Counted from the stretch's first letter, positions 37,423 through 49,735 are shown. The stretch: 64,000 nt of DNA from Elephas maximus indicus (GCF_024166365.1 NC_064826.1:20112001-20176000), one strand, 5' to 3'. Notes: generated by a model not told the origin, from the letters alone. Program-made: numbers and translations.

Positions 37423-37882
37423 TGTGATGATTAGTTTAATGTGTCAACTTGACTAGGCCATGGTGCCCAGTTGTTTGATCAAACACTAGTCTAGATGTTG
37501 CTGTGAAGTATTTATATGTGATTAGTATTTAAATAAATTTACCTCAGCTAAAGCAGACTACCCTTCATAATGTGAGTAGTTTCATCCAACCCATCAGTTG
37601 AAGGCCTTAAGAACAAAACCAGAGATTTTCCAGAGGGAGGGTTCCTCTCTCTCTCCCACCACCTGACCTACTGATTTGGGACACAAGACTGCCAGAATTT
37701 CCAGCCTATCACCTGACCTAGGGATTTTGGACTTGCTAGCTCCCACAACCAGATGAGCCAACTCTTTCGAGTAATTTTACCTATAAATCTATAAATAACA
37801 TCTACAAATACATAAATAAAATCTATAAATAAAAATCTACCTATATCTTCCTGGTTCTGTTCATCTAGTGATTCCTAATACA
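37423..37882 (+). mobile_element. Solo LTR, ERVL/MLT2-like
   Basis: Starts TGTGATGATTAGTTTAATGT and continues gtcaacttgactaggccatg, ccaacccatcagttgaaggc, gattttggacttgctagctc; ends ctaataca. This is the layout of old ERVL LTRs (MLT2 group, from memory). No internal viral genes adjoin it. Confidence 0.6.
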
Positions 37883-37959
37883 GATTTACCTGTTCTATAA
37901 TTTATGTTAGAAATTCAGATATAATTAAAATTGGGAGGGCAAAGAGCAAAAGAGAAGGC

Positions 37960-40900
37960 ACTGTAGAATGCTGATTTATCTTTTATAGCCTATAGTTTAA
38001 AAAGCAACATGTAAAGTTGATCAAAATAACAAAGATATAAAAGACATAAAGGTAGAAATAAAATAACTAAAGTGTATAGTGGACCAAAGAGAAGAAAAGG
38101 AAGAGGTAGAATATATTCATTTTTTGCTCACAGATACTGTCTAGGAACCAATAGATACTGTCTGAGATAGAGGATTAAGTATGATAAGTGAAGTTAAAGT
38201 TATGACAGTAACCACTAGAACAAAAAAAGAAACTTCCCAAGTTATGAGAAGAAACACATACAGCATGAAAACTTAGATTACAATAAAGGAACAGAAAGTG
38301 TAACATGAATCATGATGACAAGATTTAGAATGAAAGCAGAACTCAGCTATTAAAGAAAAAAATTATCACACAGGATCACAATAAAAAATTTGACTATATG
38401 ATTATATGCAAGGCTACCTAATACAAGTGATTCCCAAAGATAACAAAGGGATGGGCAAAGACATTTAGTGCAAATACTAACAAAAACAAATGCAAGATTT
38501 GCTTTTTTAATATTAGATAAGGTTTAATTCAGGATGAAAAACAATGAACAAAAAAATTATAAAGATTATAAGAAAAATATAAATGAATGTTTAATTATAA
38601 TGAATATATATATATACCAAATAAAATAGCATCCATATTCATGAAGCAAAGGCTACAGAAAATACAAAGAAAAAAAGAGAAACACATTAGTAGGAGACTT
38701 TAATTCATCTCTATTAGTACATGACTAACCAAGGAGACTTAAAATAGATAAGACTTAAATAATGTAATTAGTGTAGTGGATCTAATTGATAAATATCACA
38801 CTCTAACCTGAAAACCAAAATTATCTTTTCAAATATGCATGCAACAGCTACAAAAACCAACCACACATAGAAGGCACATAGGAAAACTTAAATTCATCCT
38901 AAAAAGTAGAAAGAGTACAAACTATACCTTATAATACAATAAAAACATAAATAACAAAAATGAAAAACAAACTAAAAATAAAAAACCATTTGGAAATTTT
39001 AAAAACCCTTATCTTAGTGTTGTGTTAAGGGAAAAAAAATCAAAACTGGAATTGCAAAATATTTACAAAGTAACTACAATGGGAAGCCTGCAACTAAAGC
39101 AGTGCTCATTTTTCAAAAATGAAAAAAAAAATTAGCAACCAACATAAGAAAAACAATCGCAAAATAAACCTAAGGAAAAGTAAGGGAAGATTTAAAACAA
39201 TGAAAGGAAAAACTAATAAAAAAGAATGTCATAGAGCTAATTTTTTTTTTAATCCAAGAGCTGATTCTAAACAAGAAAAACAAAGCAAGGTCTCACATAT
39301 ACAAAATAAGAAGTAATAATAAATAAACAACCACAGACATAGAGGGCATTTTTTTTTTAATTACAGAAGAATACCTTGCTCAACTTCATGTAAATAATTT
39401 TGAAAACATGGATGAAACGGATGATTTTCTAGGATATATTATCAAAGCTTTCCCCAAAAGATATAAATTGTAAGCAGTCAAATTATCATAGAAGTAGAGA
39501 TAATTTTCAAAAAGATACTCCCCCCAAAAAACCACCCAGATCCAAATGATTTCATGGGGAACTCAACCAAACCTTTAACTTGAATGCCATTTAACCAGGG
39601 AGGTTAAAAAAAAAAAGGGGGGGGGGGCGGTTGGGGCAGAATAAAGCAAGCTTAGAATTCATTTTTATGAAAGTGGCATAATCCAACAAAGATAGTACAC
39701 ACAAAAAAAAAAGTACAAAGCAATTCAGTACATGAGGAGTGATGTCAAATTTCTAATAAAATTTAGCAAAGAGGACCCAACAGCACATTTAAAATAACAT
39801 ACTATGGCAAAGCAAGTTGATTCCGGAATGCAAGGATGGTTCGATAATACTAAATCTAATAATACAATTCATCACAGTAAGGGATCAAAGGAGAAAAATC
39901 ACATCATAATTCCCAAATGCTGAAAAGGCATTTGATAAAATTCACTTCCATTTTGTATTTTAAAATCTTAGTAAAATGGGAACAGCTGAATAACATGATA
40001 AAATATGCACATCGCAATCTAAAGCCAGATTCGAGCTTAATAGGAAAGCACTGAAAACATCTCACTGAAGTCAGGAATAAACCAAGGATCCACTACCACC
40101 TTATTGTTTGATATTTTTGGAAAGTACCAGCCAAACTAATTTGACAAAAGAAAGTAATAAATATAAAAACTGGGAAGGAAAAAATAAAATCATTATTTGG
40201 TAGTTATATGATTATTTAACTGTAAAGGCCTAGAAAAGTAATTGGAAAACTATTATAGATATTAGAATTCAAAAAATAATATTAGAATTATTTTTGTCTA
40301 GGTAGAAAAGTAATACTCAGAAATTAATAGCATTCCTATAAAATCCCATTCACAATAGCAACGAAAAAGACAAAATGCCAAGGAATCAATGCAGCATGAA
40401 ATGTGAAAACCCGTTCAACCCCACTGCTATCAAGTCAACTGTGAAAGGTCTATGTGAAAAAACTTCAAAACGTTACTGAGGGATGCAAAAGAAAACTTGA
40501 ACAACAAGAAATGAACATTTACCCTGTTCTTGAACAGAAGACCGAACCTCAAAAAGATGTCAACAATCTCCAAATCAATCAATCAATATAATGCAATACC
40601 AATAAAAATACCAGCAGGATAGAGACGGGAAGACTTAATAAAATAATTCTAAGATTTATAGAGAAGTCCTTCAGTGGTACAAATGGTTAAGTGTGCTCAG
40701 GTGCTAACCAAAAGTTGGAGGTTCAAGTCCACCCAGAGGTGCCTCAAAAGAAAGGCCTCGTGGTCTACTTCCAAAAAATCAGCTGCTGAAAACTCTTCAG
40801 AGCACAGTTCTATTTGGACACATATTTGGAGCCAACTCAAAGGCAACTGGTTTAAGTTTTATGGAAAAATAAACAAGCAAGAATATCTGGGAAAATTCTG

Positions 40901-41790
40901 GGAAGTAGAAAGGCGGGGGTCTATAATCAAAGAATGTGGCCATTAGGTATGACTAAGTGAGCTGATCAAAGAAACAAAATAGAAGTCCAATAATAACCTC
41001 GAATTATATGCAGGAATTAAGTACATCTATTTTTTATAAAGGACAACTCAAATCAGTACAGGAAAGATGATTACTTAAAAAGGATATTGAGATAACTGGG
41101 TTACCTAGAAGAAAAGTAAGGCTGGATTCCTACCTCACTATTTTACTCAACTTAAATTTTGTATGGATAAATGCATTAACCTAAAAATAAAATTTTTACA
41201 GTACTGGAAGAAAATACAAGAGTTCTAATTTTAATTAGAAATAATATTGAAATAGGGAAGTCCTTTCTTAGGACAGAAAAATCAGAATTCATAAAAGATT
41301 GATAAATTCAAGTACATAATTTTTTTTTTTTTTAATTTCTGCTGGAAAAATATACCATAAACGAAGTCAAAAGACAAAGGACAAATTGTGGAAAATATCT
41401 GCAATACATGTCAAAGATTAGGAACTAACGCCCTTAAAACATAGAGTGGCTCTTATACCTATTGAAAAGATGCCCAATCCCTCATAACTATAAAAACCTA
41501 CCTATCAAATTGGCAACTTAAAAAAATGTTGATAACCCACTCTATTACCAAGGGTATGGGAAGACAGCACTCTAAAGCCAACCTGGAACATAAACTGGTA
41601 CAACCTCTACAGAAAGCAATTTGACAGTATCGATCAAAATTTAAATAGTACATATCTTTTGACCCAGCAATTGCACTTCTAGGAATTTTCCTAAAGATAT
41701 ACTCACTGGTATGTAAAATTACGTACATACAGGGATATTTATTGTATCATTATTTGTATTAACAAGAAAACCTTAAATTTAACATACTGG
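37960..41790 (+). mobile_element. L1 mosaic, ORF2 and flanks, with an AfroSINE inside
   Basis: Sense L1 throughout: gaaaaggcatttgataaaat near 39920, cattcctataaaatcccatt near 40333, and the ORF2 end near 41640 (gacccagcaattgcacttct). Many stops. The AfroSINE is at 40665-40855. Confidence 0.7.
40665..40855 (+). mobile_element. AfroSINE, diverged
   Basis: Sense copy, agtccttcagtggtacaaat to caaaggcaactggttt. Confidence 0.72.
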
Positions 41791-42893
41791 GTTTTTCCAA
41801 ACAAAAGAATGCTACAATCAATCACTCTCTCTCTCCATCCCCTCTCCTTTCCCCTACGCACACACACAAACACACATACATACATATTACACATTTCTGG
41901 AATGGATACACTAGAAACTTTATCGCTGGTTGCTTCTGGGAAGGGAGCCAGTAGGCTGCAGTCAAAGGTAGAAAGTAAAATGTACCTTTTACCATATGCT
42001 CTTCATTTAAATTTTATATGACGTGCATATATTACTTATTTTAAATTTTTAAGAGATGTCAGCATTATTACCCAGTTTCATGAATTGTCATAATTTTTCC
42101 TTCTCTCTGCCAGTTTTCCAGTTCCTCTGTTAGCAACACCGTTTAACAGTTTTCCCAGCCAATACATGGTATTTAATCAAACTCACACAGATAAGTGATG
42201 ATAGTAACTGGGCTCCATTTACCCTTGCCCCCGGGCTCTGCTTCTGTACCCCTACTCTACAGAAAGCCCTGCTCCCTGTTCTTTACTGGTTTTACAGAGA
42301 TTGAGTTAGTAGAAGTCCAGGACTAAGAAGCTATGAATTTCTGGGCCGATGGAGCAAACACATAATCACAATCACATTTCAGGAAACGACATAAAGACAA
42401 GAAGCAGAAAAACAAGGTTTTACAAAATAATATAATGTAATGATGGGGGGTCTTGTTCACTACTTTACCTGTTCAAGAATGTGATTTTATCCATTTGTCC
42501 AGAGTCCATGGTGCTGTAACGGAAGGAGCCATACTAACTGATCGAATTCACTAGAGACTAATTGCTTACACATAATGCCAATGTATTAATTGTGTGTGTT
42601 GTGTGTGCGTGTGTATATCAGGAATATCAAATCATGTGTATTAAGGAATCACATAAATGATAATACTGCCCAGAGAGAACCACATGGCACTATGAGTATG
42701 TATAGGAAGAAGAGACCAAGTCAGAAAGGTCAGAGAAGGCTTCCCTGGGGAAGAAAAAAACAAAACCATGTGATCAGCTGAGAGTCAGTTAAAATAAGAA
42801 AACAGAATGAGTAGAAAGAGTTTCTGGATGCTAGAACGGCATGTGCAATGGGCCCTGTGGCAGGAGGGAACATGCTACGTCCACCTGTAACTC

Positions 42894-43305
42894 AAACCTG
42901 TTGCTGTCGAGTCAATTCCAACTCACAGTGACCCTATAGGACAGAATAGAACTGCCCAACAGGGTTTCCAAGGCTGTAATCTTTACTGAAGGAGCCCTGG
43001 TGGTGCAGCGGCTAAGTGCTCAGCTGGCTGCTAACCCAAAGGTCAGTGGTTCGAACCCACCAGCTGTTCCTCAGGAGAAAGATGTGGCAGTCTGCTTCCA
43101 TAAAGATTACAACCTTGAAACCCTATAGGGCAGTTCTAGTCTGTCATATAGGGTAGTATGAGTCACAACGGCAGTGGGCTTTTGGTTTGATCTTTACAGA
43201 GGCAGACTGCCACATCTTTCTCCTGTAGAGCAGCTGAGGGGGTTCAAAATGCAGACCTTTCAGCTAGCAGCTGAGCACTTAACCACTGTGCTACCAGAGC
43301 TCCTT
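42894..43305 (-). mobile_element. AfroSINE (antisense) split by a younger sense AfroSINE
   Basis: The outer antisense copy is at 42894-43000 and about 43188-43305. The inner sense copy (about 43001-43185) runs ggagccctggtggtgcagcg to ggcagtgggcttttgg. An atctttac repeat flanks it (about 42979 and 43191). Confidence 0.82.
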
Positions 43306-43488
43306 ACATTATTTGCAAGGAAGTGAAAAAGGCTAAATAGCAAAGAACGAGAAAACATGACGTAGGATTAGCTGGAAGTTAGAAAGTGGCCAGATCATGT
43401 AGTGCCTTCAACCCATGTTAAGGATTTTTCCCTTATCCTAAGAACAATCAAAAACTGGTGAAGAGTTATAAACAGAGATGAAAACAGA

Positions 43489-44426
43489 TTTGTGCTTGCA
43501 AAAGATCAATGTGCTCTGAAAACTGGGGGGCGGAAGAAAATATTTGGTAATCATATTTCTCATTGGGTTTAATATCCAGAATACATAAAGAACCTCCACA
43601 ACTCAACATCAAAAAGACAAAAAACAACTTAAAAAAACGGGCAAAGGACTTGAACAGAAATTTCTCTAAAGAAGATATACGAATAGCCGATAAGCACATA
43701 AAAGGATGCTCAGTGTCATTAGAGAAATACAAAACCACAATGAGATACCACTTCACACTTACTAAGATGGCTAATATCAGAAAAACAAAAAATAACAAGT
43801 GTTGGCAAATATGTAGAGATATTGGAGTGCTCCTCCACTGCTGCTGCGAATATAAAATGGTGCAGCTGCTGTGGAAAACCATTTGGCAGGTTCCTCAGAA
43901 AGCAAAACACAGAAGTACCATATGGCCCAGCAATGCCACTCCTAGGTATATGCCCAAAAGACTTGAAGGTAGGGAGGGACTCAACCAGATACTCACTGCA
44001 GTGTTATTCACAATAGCCAAAAGGTAGAAATAACCCAAGTGTTCATCAACAATGAACGAATAAACAAGATGTGGTATATATCCACACAATGGAATATTAG
44101 CCATAAAGAGAAATGAAGTTCTAATACATGCCATGACATGGATGAACCTTGAAACATTAAGTGAAATAAGTTAAACACAGAAGTACAAATATTGTATGAT
44201 CCACTTTTCTGAAATACTTAGAACGTGCAAATACATAGACAAAAGTTTATTAGTGGTTACCTGGGGTAGGAGAAGGGGAAATAGTGTGTTAATACTTAAG
44301 AGGTACTGAGTTTGTATTTAGGGGGATGAAAAACATTTGAAAAAGGATAGTGGTGGTGGTAATTAATGTCATCGAATTGTACACTTAAAAATGATTAAAA
44401 TGGAAAATGTTATATATACTTAACAA
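43489..44426 (+). mobile_element. L1 3' end
   Basis: Sense L1: aatatccagaatacataaag, gataccacttcacacttact, ggcccagcaatgccactcct, ending gtacacttaaaaatgattaa and an A run. Inserted in antisense L2. Confidence 0.85.
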
Positions 44427-46789
44427 AAAAAAAAAAAAAATGGAGGGCAAGAATAGAAGCAGGAAGACTGCAGGAGACCTAAGTGAAAGATGATCTCAGC
44501 ATGGACTGAAGTTACGGCAGAAGGAAAACAAACAGGACCTGGTGATTGATTATGTCTGAAGGGCAAGGGAGAGGACAATGTTAAGGAGGGTGCCCCAGTT
44601 TCAGGTCTGCATAACCGGATGGATAAAGATGCTGTCACTGAAAAACACACAACGTTCCGGGATGACCAGGTTATTCTGTACTGTTTCAATGGGTGCTGGA
44701 TGGAGGATACGGATGTAAAAAGTAAGAAAGGGTCCTTCTACACACCTAATATCTGGAAGACTGGGTACAGAAGGATGGAAAATGGGATTAGAGTTCAAAA
44801 GAGAGATAATGTCAGTTCCAGTATGCTTAAAAAGAAAGGTTTTGCCTTCAGGGTCAGCCATAAAACAGGCCTAGATATTCCTATTCCTTCCTATCACCTA
44901 TTTTTTTTTTTTAAATCTCTCAAAACAAAACCTCTCAATAATCAAAGAGCGAGAGAGAGGACTTAAAATGCAATATGTGGGAGGATGAAGAATTGATGTG
45001 AAATCATTTCAAAGTATACAGTGAGATTTCAGATGTTCCCTGATTTTGAGAGTGGTGAAAAGACAGAGGATGCCTTCCTGGAGGAGGAATGAAATGCCAG
45101 TCAAGAGGAAAAGAAAGCAGAAAGAACAGGCTGATGAACCCACTACCCAAATTTTGTTTGGACACAGTTATTTTCACCTCTGGACAAATGGCTGTTCTTG
45201 GCGTTGTGTGCTAAAGGGATGCAGAAGTAGCCCCACACCTAAGCCCAAATTCTGGCTTCCACTGCCATCACGTGGTACCTGTGAGGAAGTACATCAACCA
45301 GGTTCTTGGAGCCTAGGAATTCCTACTTGCAGCCATTGTCATTAATCTACAATCAAAGACCTAAAGAATGCAGTAGAGGGCAAACTGGTGAGAGTCCTTG
45401 CTAAGAAATTTATCTTCTAAACCATCAATACACAAAAACCTAAGTTTCTGTTATGAATTTGGAGTAAGAAAAAGTATTTCTCCTCTTTTCATTTTCATGT
45501 TTAAGATCACATATTTAGCAATTCCAGGACGCCCAGTCTGATGCTATCATCTCAATCCTAACTCCTGGTATAGTATGTATTTGACAACTTCTAACGACCT
45601 CAATTTTAATTTTAATGATGTATATAAATGGGTTAGCGTACATTTCTAGTATGAATCAATAACCTTGTCATAAACACAAGCAATTGTCTCATCAATACGG
45701 AAAATTCCCTTTTGTTATCTTCAAATTAATCACATAATAGTTTTTTTAATACTTAAAAGTACAAGGCATGGTAGTAAACACATTCAAAAACCATCATGGT
45801 CTCAAATCTCATCAGTCAAGCAAATATACCACTGATATCATCAACGTCAACATTATTTCACCAGAAACCATGGTAAATGATTAATGCACCATTCCTGGTA
45901 GTTCTCTTGCTGGTACAAATAAGCTTGCCCCATATAATATTTAACACCCTGCGCAGTATTTAATTCTCACTACACTGAATATTCACTTACAACTGTACCA
46001 CTTTAACATTGTCTATACATATTTGCTGATTTGATTCGTTTTTGTTTTTAAGGCATCTAAACTAAAGACTGGGAATTTTAGACCAAAACGTGAAATAACT
46101 GCATTGAGTACATTTTTCCAATTCTCCATCAATTGTTTTTATATCATAAAAAAAAAATATCATAGACACAGCATAATTTCGCCACTAAGTGTATTCTTCA
46201 TCTTCGTTTTCTCCTTTTCTTAAAATCCAGACAGCACTATCCATTCTGTCTCTGGACATTCCAAAATATTAACAATTCAACTAGTTTTCTTAATCCTCTA
46301 GGTTCTGTGTCCCCCCACCCACCCCTACCAACAATCCCCCCTTTCTCCTCCTTTCTTCTGTTTCAGAATGCCTAACTCCTTCACACACTTGGGGTGATTT
46401 TTCCAAAATCACTTTTTGTAATACTCTTTCTTCTTTTTCCCTCAGTAAAAAACCCTTTTTGAAATCATACCCCGCAGTTAGGCGCCAACGTGTTTCTTTT
46501 ACAAGATCAAACTGCGAAAGGGGAGGAGACTGGGAACCGAGTAAGCGAAACATTTGGGAATGTCACTGAGACAGCGGTCTCTCCTTTTAAAAGAAAACAC
46601 AACTCTCAGCACAGAGTTTTCAACAGAACAAAAATACTTGTTCTTCGTGGTGCTCCAGTTTCGTCCCTGACCTCAAAGACACCTTCCCTTTTCTCTAGCC
46701 CCCAGTCCCTCTGCTACACATGGGGCCTGCCTTTCCTCCTCCCAAAGAAAAGAAATTCAGGGAGAAAAGAAAGGGTAGCAGGCACCTTC

Positions 46790-47410
46790 CCGCCGAGCCC
46801 GCAAGCTGTCAGGACCGTGGTCCACGACTCACCTGGCAGGTGCGGACGCCCGGAGAGTTGTACGAAGCGGTTGAGCTGGCCGGTCCCACGACCCCCGCTG
46901 CCCCCACTGCCCCCGCCGGCCCCGCTACCTCCGCCGCCGCCGCCGCCTGCGGCGCCTCCTCCCCGCCGGCGGTTCCTGTCCCAGCCCTGGGCGGCCGACA
47001 TGGCCCGCTACCGATTGCCGCAGCCGGGTCCCAGCAGCCCCTGGCCCGACGGCACCAGCCGAGCCTCCTTCCTGAGCTCCTCAAGAGACCCGGGAGACAG
47101 GGGAGGGAGGGGTTCCAGTCCTCATCAGTGACCAATGGCCGAGCGCCATGGTGACAGGCAGCCAATGGGCAGTCGTTTTTTTGGTAAGTGGAGGGAGGCG
47201 GAGAGAGACGTGGTAACCATAGCTATGGCTAAAAAAAAAAAAAAAAGTAGGGGGAGAGAAAGGCAGAAGCAGCCACTCATCACTCGCCTTCACCGCGCTC
47301 AGCAAACCCGCTTCGCGGTGGCTCCTGCGGGATCAGGCGGGCCAATCGAAGGCCGAGTGAGAGAGGCCACGCCTGCTGAAAGACTCGGGGCGACAGGAAG
47401 GTTTAGGATT
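46790..47410. promoter_or_regulatory. CpG island and promoter of KLHDC10
   Basis: The region is rich in G+C and CpG compared with the AT-rich surroundings, and covers KLHDC10 exon 1 and its upstream side. CCAAT motifs are visible at about 47131-47136, 47162-47166 and 47342-47347. A perfect 12-base palindrome, CCATAGCTATGG, lies at 47217-47228, followed by a 16-base A run. No TATA box is evident, as expected for a CpG-island promoter. The transcription start is not determined; it must lie right of 47001. Confidence 0.75.
46833..47001 (-). CDS. KLHDC10: KLHDC10 exon 1, coding part (residues 1-57)
   Basis: This exon encodes the N-terminus of kelch domain-containing protein 10. From knowledge of the family, KLHDC10 is a substrate receptor for a CUL2-elongin ubiquitin ligase that recognises C-terminal degrons, including alanine tails from ribosome quality control; it has also been linked to ASK1 activation through PP5. 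Seen here: ATG at 47001-46999, the start MSAAQGWDRNRRR, a Gly/Ser-rich low-complexity stretch at about residues 14-40, then GQLNRFVQLSGRPHLP and a split Gly57. The exon ends in CCTGCCAG followed by gtgagt, a strong donor, leaving phase 1. The start lies inside a CpG island, and the protein start matches the human protein as I remember it. The glycine run is encoded by GC-only codons. Exon 2 is 28 kb away. Confidence 0.95.
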
Positions 47411-47824
47411 GAGGAACTCTTTCTCATAAACACTGAAATCAAATAGGATCTGCAAATAATACACATATCTGGGGCAATACGGGGTTCCTCCAGCTTTGCA
47501 GGCTGACAGCTCTTTCCCTGATTGTTGGCACACACAAAGGGCTCTCTTGGGAAAGGGAAAAAAAAAAAAAAAAAGGGCGGAGTCAAAGCTTAAATGTAAG
47601 AATGAGGTATTCCTGGGTTTCATTTGTCTTTCGGTCGGACTGGTTGAACTCTCCCTAGTTCAATATAAGCCACGTCTCAAGCATGGAAAGATGTTCTATC
47701 TCACCAGTAATCATAGAAATACAAACTAAAGCCCCAGTAGAAACCATTGCTGGCTTGTAACATTAGTCCAGATTTTTAAAATAACACCCAGTGCCTGAGT
47801 GCCAAGAAAAAGTACTCTTATTGA

Positions 47825-47974
47825 GGAGCCCTGGTGGCGCAGTGGTTAAGAGCTCCGGCTGCTAACCAAAAGGCCAGCAGTTCGAATCCAGCAGCCTCTC
47901 CTTGGAAACCCTGTGGGGCACTTCTACTCTGTCCTAGAGGGTCACTATGAGTCAAAACCGACTTGACAGCAATG
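47825..47974 (+). mobile_element. AfroSINE
   Basis: Sense copy, ggagccctggtggcgcagtg to gacttgacagcaatg; about 820 bases upstream of the KLHDC10 start codon. Confidence 0.88.
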
Positions 47975-48447
47975 CGGATAGATAGTCGAAGTTTTTGTTC
48001 AACCAATCCCCTTTTTCCTTGTAGAAAATTTAAACCAGTTTGTAATATATACAATTAAATGAAAATATAAAATTAAAAGACAAGAACAAATACAAAAGAT
48101 CAAGATCAAAGAAAAGTGTAGATTTGCAAGTCAGAAACTCCTATTGTTCCAAAATTAAACAGAAAATTTGGCTAACATAACAAAAAGAATCAACCAGACA
48201 TTATGTGTCTGCGCACAAAAGTCCACACAATGATCTATGAAGTAGTCTTACAAAAAAATACGTATGTATATAACCAAACCTTTAGGTTTTACTACCAGTT
48301 TAGAGAAAATAAAATTGTCAGAATATGTTAAATGATATATTGGGGAAGAAATGTCCAAAATATATAATGTGAAAAACTCAAGACAGTCTGTTTTCCTCAA
48401 CATTATATCGCAAGGAAGAGAAGGAGGAAAGGGGCACCTACGTATTA

Positions 48448-48638
48448 CCAAACCCCAAAACCCACTGCCACGGAGTCAATTCTGACTCATAGCGACCCTA
48501 TAGGGTTTCCAAGGTTGTAAATCTCCACGGAAGCAGACTGCTTTCTCCCGCGGAGCCTGCTGGTAGTTTCAAACGCCAACCTTTTCGTCAGCTGTCGATC
48601 ACTTTAACCACTGCGCCACCAGCTCCTTAAAAAAAAAA
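48448..48638 (-). mobile_element. AfroSINE with an 8-base flanking repeat
   Basis: Antisense copy, aacccactgccacggagtca to ccaccagctcctt. acgtatta at 48440-48447 and 48639-48646 fits a target-site duplication. Confidence 0.85.
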
Positions 48639-48708
48639 ACGTATTAATGGAGTTTTAAGAGACTTGTGAGGAGCGTTGGTAAAAAAAAAAAAAAAAAAAA
48701 CTTATTGT

Positions 48709-48925
48709 GAGGAAGGTTGGTGGTGCAACCTGTTAAGCTCTTGGCTGCTAAACAGAAAGGTTGGTAGTTCATAACCACCCAGCTGCACCAGGAGAAAGGT
48801 CTGGCGATATGCTCAGACAAAGTTAAAAAAAAAAAAAAAATTACAGCCTAAAAAACCCTATGGGGCAGTTCTATTTTGACTCAAGGGGTCACTGACTCTG
48901 AATCTACTCGATGGTACACAACAAG
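48709..48925 (+). mobile_element. AfroSINE, long subtype, with internal A16 run
   Basis: Sense copy, aggaaggttggtggtgcaac to ggtacacaacaag; an A run interrupts it near 48824. Confidence 0.75.
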
Positions 48926-49230
48926 ACACATACTAGCCAAATACAATGTTTGACCTTATTGACACCTTGATTGGAACGTACCAACTCCTTTTTTTTTAAT
49001 GAGAAATTGGACTGAATATTGAATTATATTCAGGAATTATTTTTTTTTTAGGGATCGTGGATGCCTTTTTTTTTTTTTAAGGTATTCTTCTCTTTTCGAG
49101 AGGTATAGTGAAATGTTCATAAATGAAATTTCATGCTGTCTAGGATTTGCTTCAAAATAATCCCGGAAGGAGGGAAGAAGCTGTGTAGGAGACCTGGTGA
49201 ATTTTTGAAGGCAAATCCTTGCTCCCCGAG

Positions 49231-49380
49231 CCCATACCAAACCCACTGCTGCCAGTGAATTATGGTTCGTGGTGACCCCATGTGTTAAAAAATAGAACTG
49301 CACCATGGGGTTTTCTTGGCTGTTTGCATTACCAAAGCAGGTTGCCAGGTGCTGCTGGGTGAGTTCCAACTGCCCACCCA
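49231..49380 (-). mobile_element. AfroSINE, strongly diverged
   Basis: Antisense copy, aacccactgctgccagtgaa to gttccaactgcccaccca. Confidence 0.6.
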
Positions 49381-49559
49381 GGGACTGTGTTTGCTCCCAC
49401 GATCCCCTCTCTAAAAAAGCTAATCTCAAAGCGTCCATGTTTTTGTGTCGCTTTGGAAGTGAAGGTCTTAATTTCCTTTTGGGGTTTGGAAAAAACAACC
49501 CTGGGCTTTTGCTATACAAAGGTAAAACGGAGATTGTTTGGTAGAGGGGGGAAGGAGTT

Positions 49560-49735
49560 AAACAATTGGGCTTGAGATGACTGGAAAGGTAAGCCTCATC
49601 GAGGAGTTTAGATTGAATCCTAATAGAACAAGGAGCCATTGAAGGGTTTAAGCAGAGATGGTACACAATCAGATTAATGTTTTCAGAAATCACTGCAGCT
49701 TCAGTGACTTGGGTTGAGGATTTATACAGTGATAT
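49560..49735 (-). mobile_element. L2 fragment, antisense
   Basis: gccattgaagggtttaagc, gatggtacacaatcagatta, cactgcagcttcagtgactt match antisense L2. Confidence 0.6.

Larger units (their letters stand above)
42640..45030 (-). mobile_element. Antisense L2 broken by AfroSINEs and an L1
   Basis: Pieces at about 42640-42893, 43306-43488 and 44427-45030 read on as one antisense L2: gtcagagaaggcttccctgg, gtggccagatcatgtagtgc, gagggcaagaatagaagcag, cctggtgattgattatgtct. Interrupted by SINEs (42894-43305) and an L1 (43489-44426). Confidence 0.65.
18581..46832 (-). other. KLHDC10 intron 1
   Basis: A 28 kb intron, mostly L1, L2 and AfroSINE material listed separately. Stretches with nothing recognised: 18581-19330, 20017-20700, 21450-22780, 26390-26860, 27365-28335, 28850-30575 (SINE-free), 34830-35820, 41790-42640 and 45030-46790. 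No additional KLHDC10 exon is needed to join exon 1 to exon 2. Confidence 0.85.

Noticed and set aside
37400..37900. Search for viral gag, pol or env next to the MLT2-like LTR
   Set aside because: Only a solo LTR is visible; flanking DNA is L1 and AT-rich intron.
42986..43060. tRNA-like A and B boxes (for example gtggttcgaaccc) considered as tRNA genes
   Set aside because: They are the promoter parts of AfroSINEs; no cloverleaf with anticodon stem and acceptor stem is intact.
43466..44134. Several open frames of 79-154 codons
   Set aside because: They are pieces of an L1 ORF2 end and its antisense, broken by stops.
44601..44966. 115-codon plus-strand frame with start MDKDAVTEK
   Set aside because: Falls in antisense L2 sequence; no protein family recognised.
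46490..47165. Long plus-strand and second minus-strand open frames over the KLHDC10 CpG island (up to 213 codons)
   Set aside because: GC-rich DNA has few stops; these are proline/alanine-rich shadows of KLHDC10 exon 1, which is the real coding frame.
49037..49693. 218-codon minus-strand open frame in the intergenic region
   Set aside because: It runs through a diverged AfroSINE and T-runs (lysine-rich end), with no recognisable domain, so it is probably chance.
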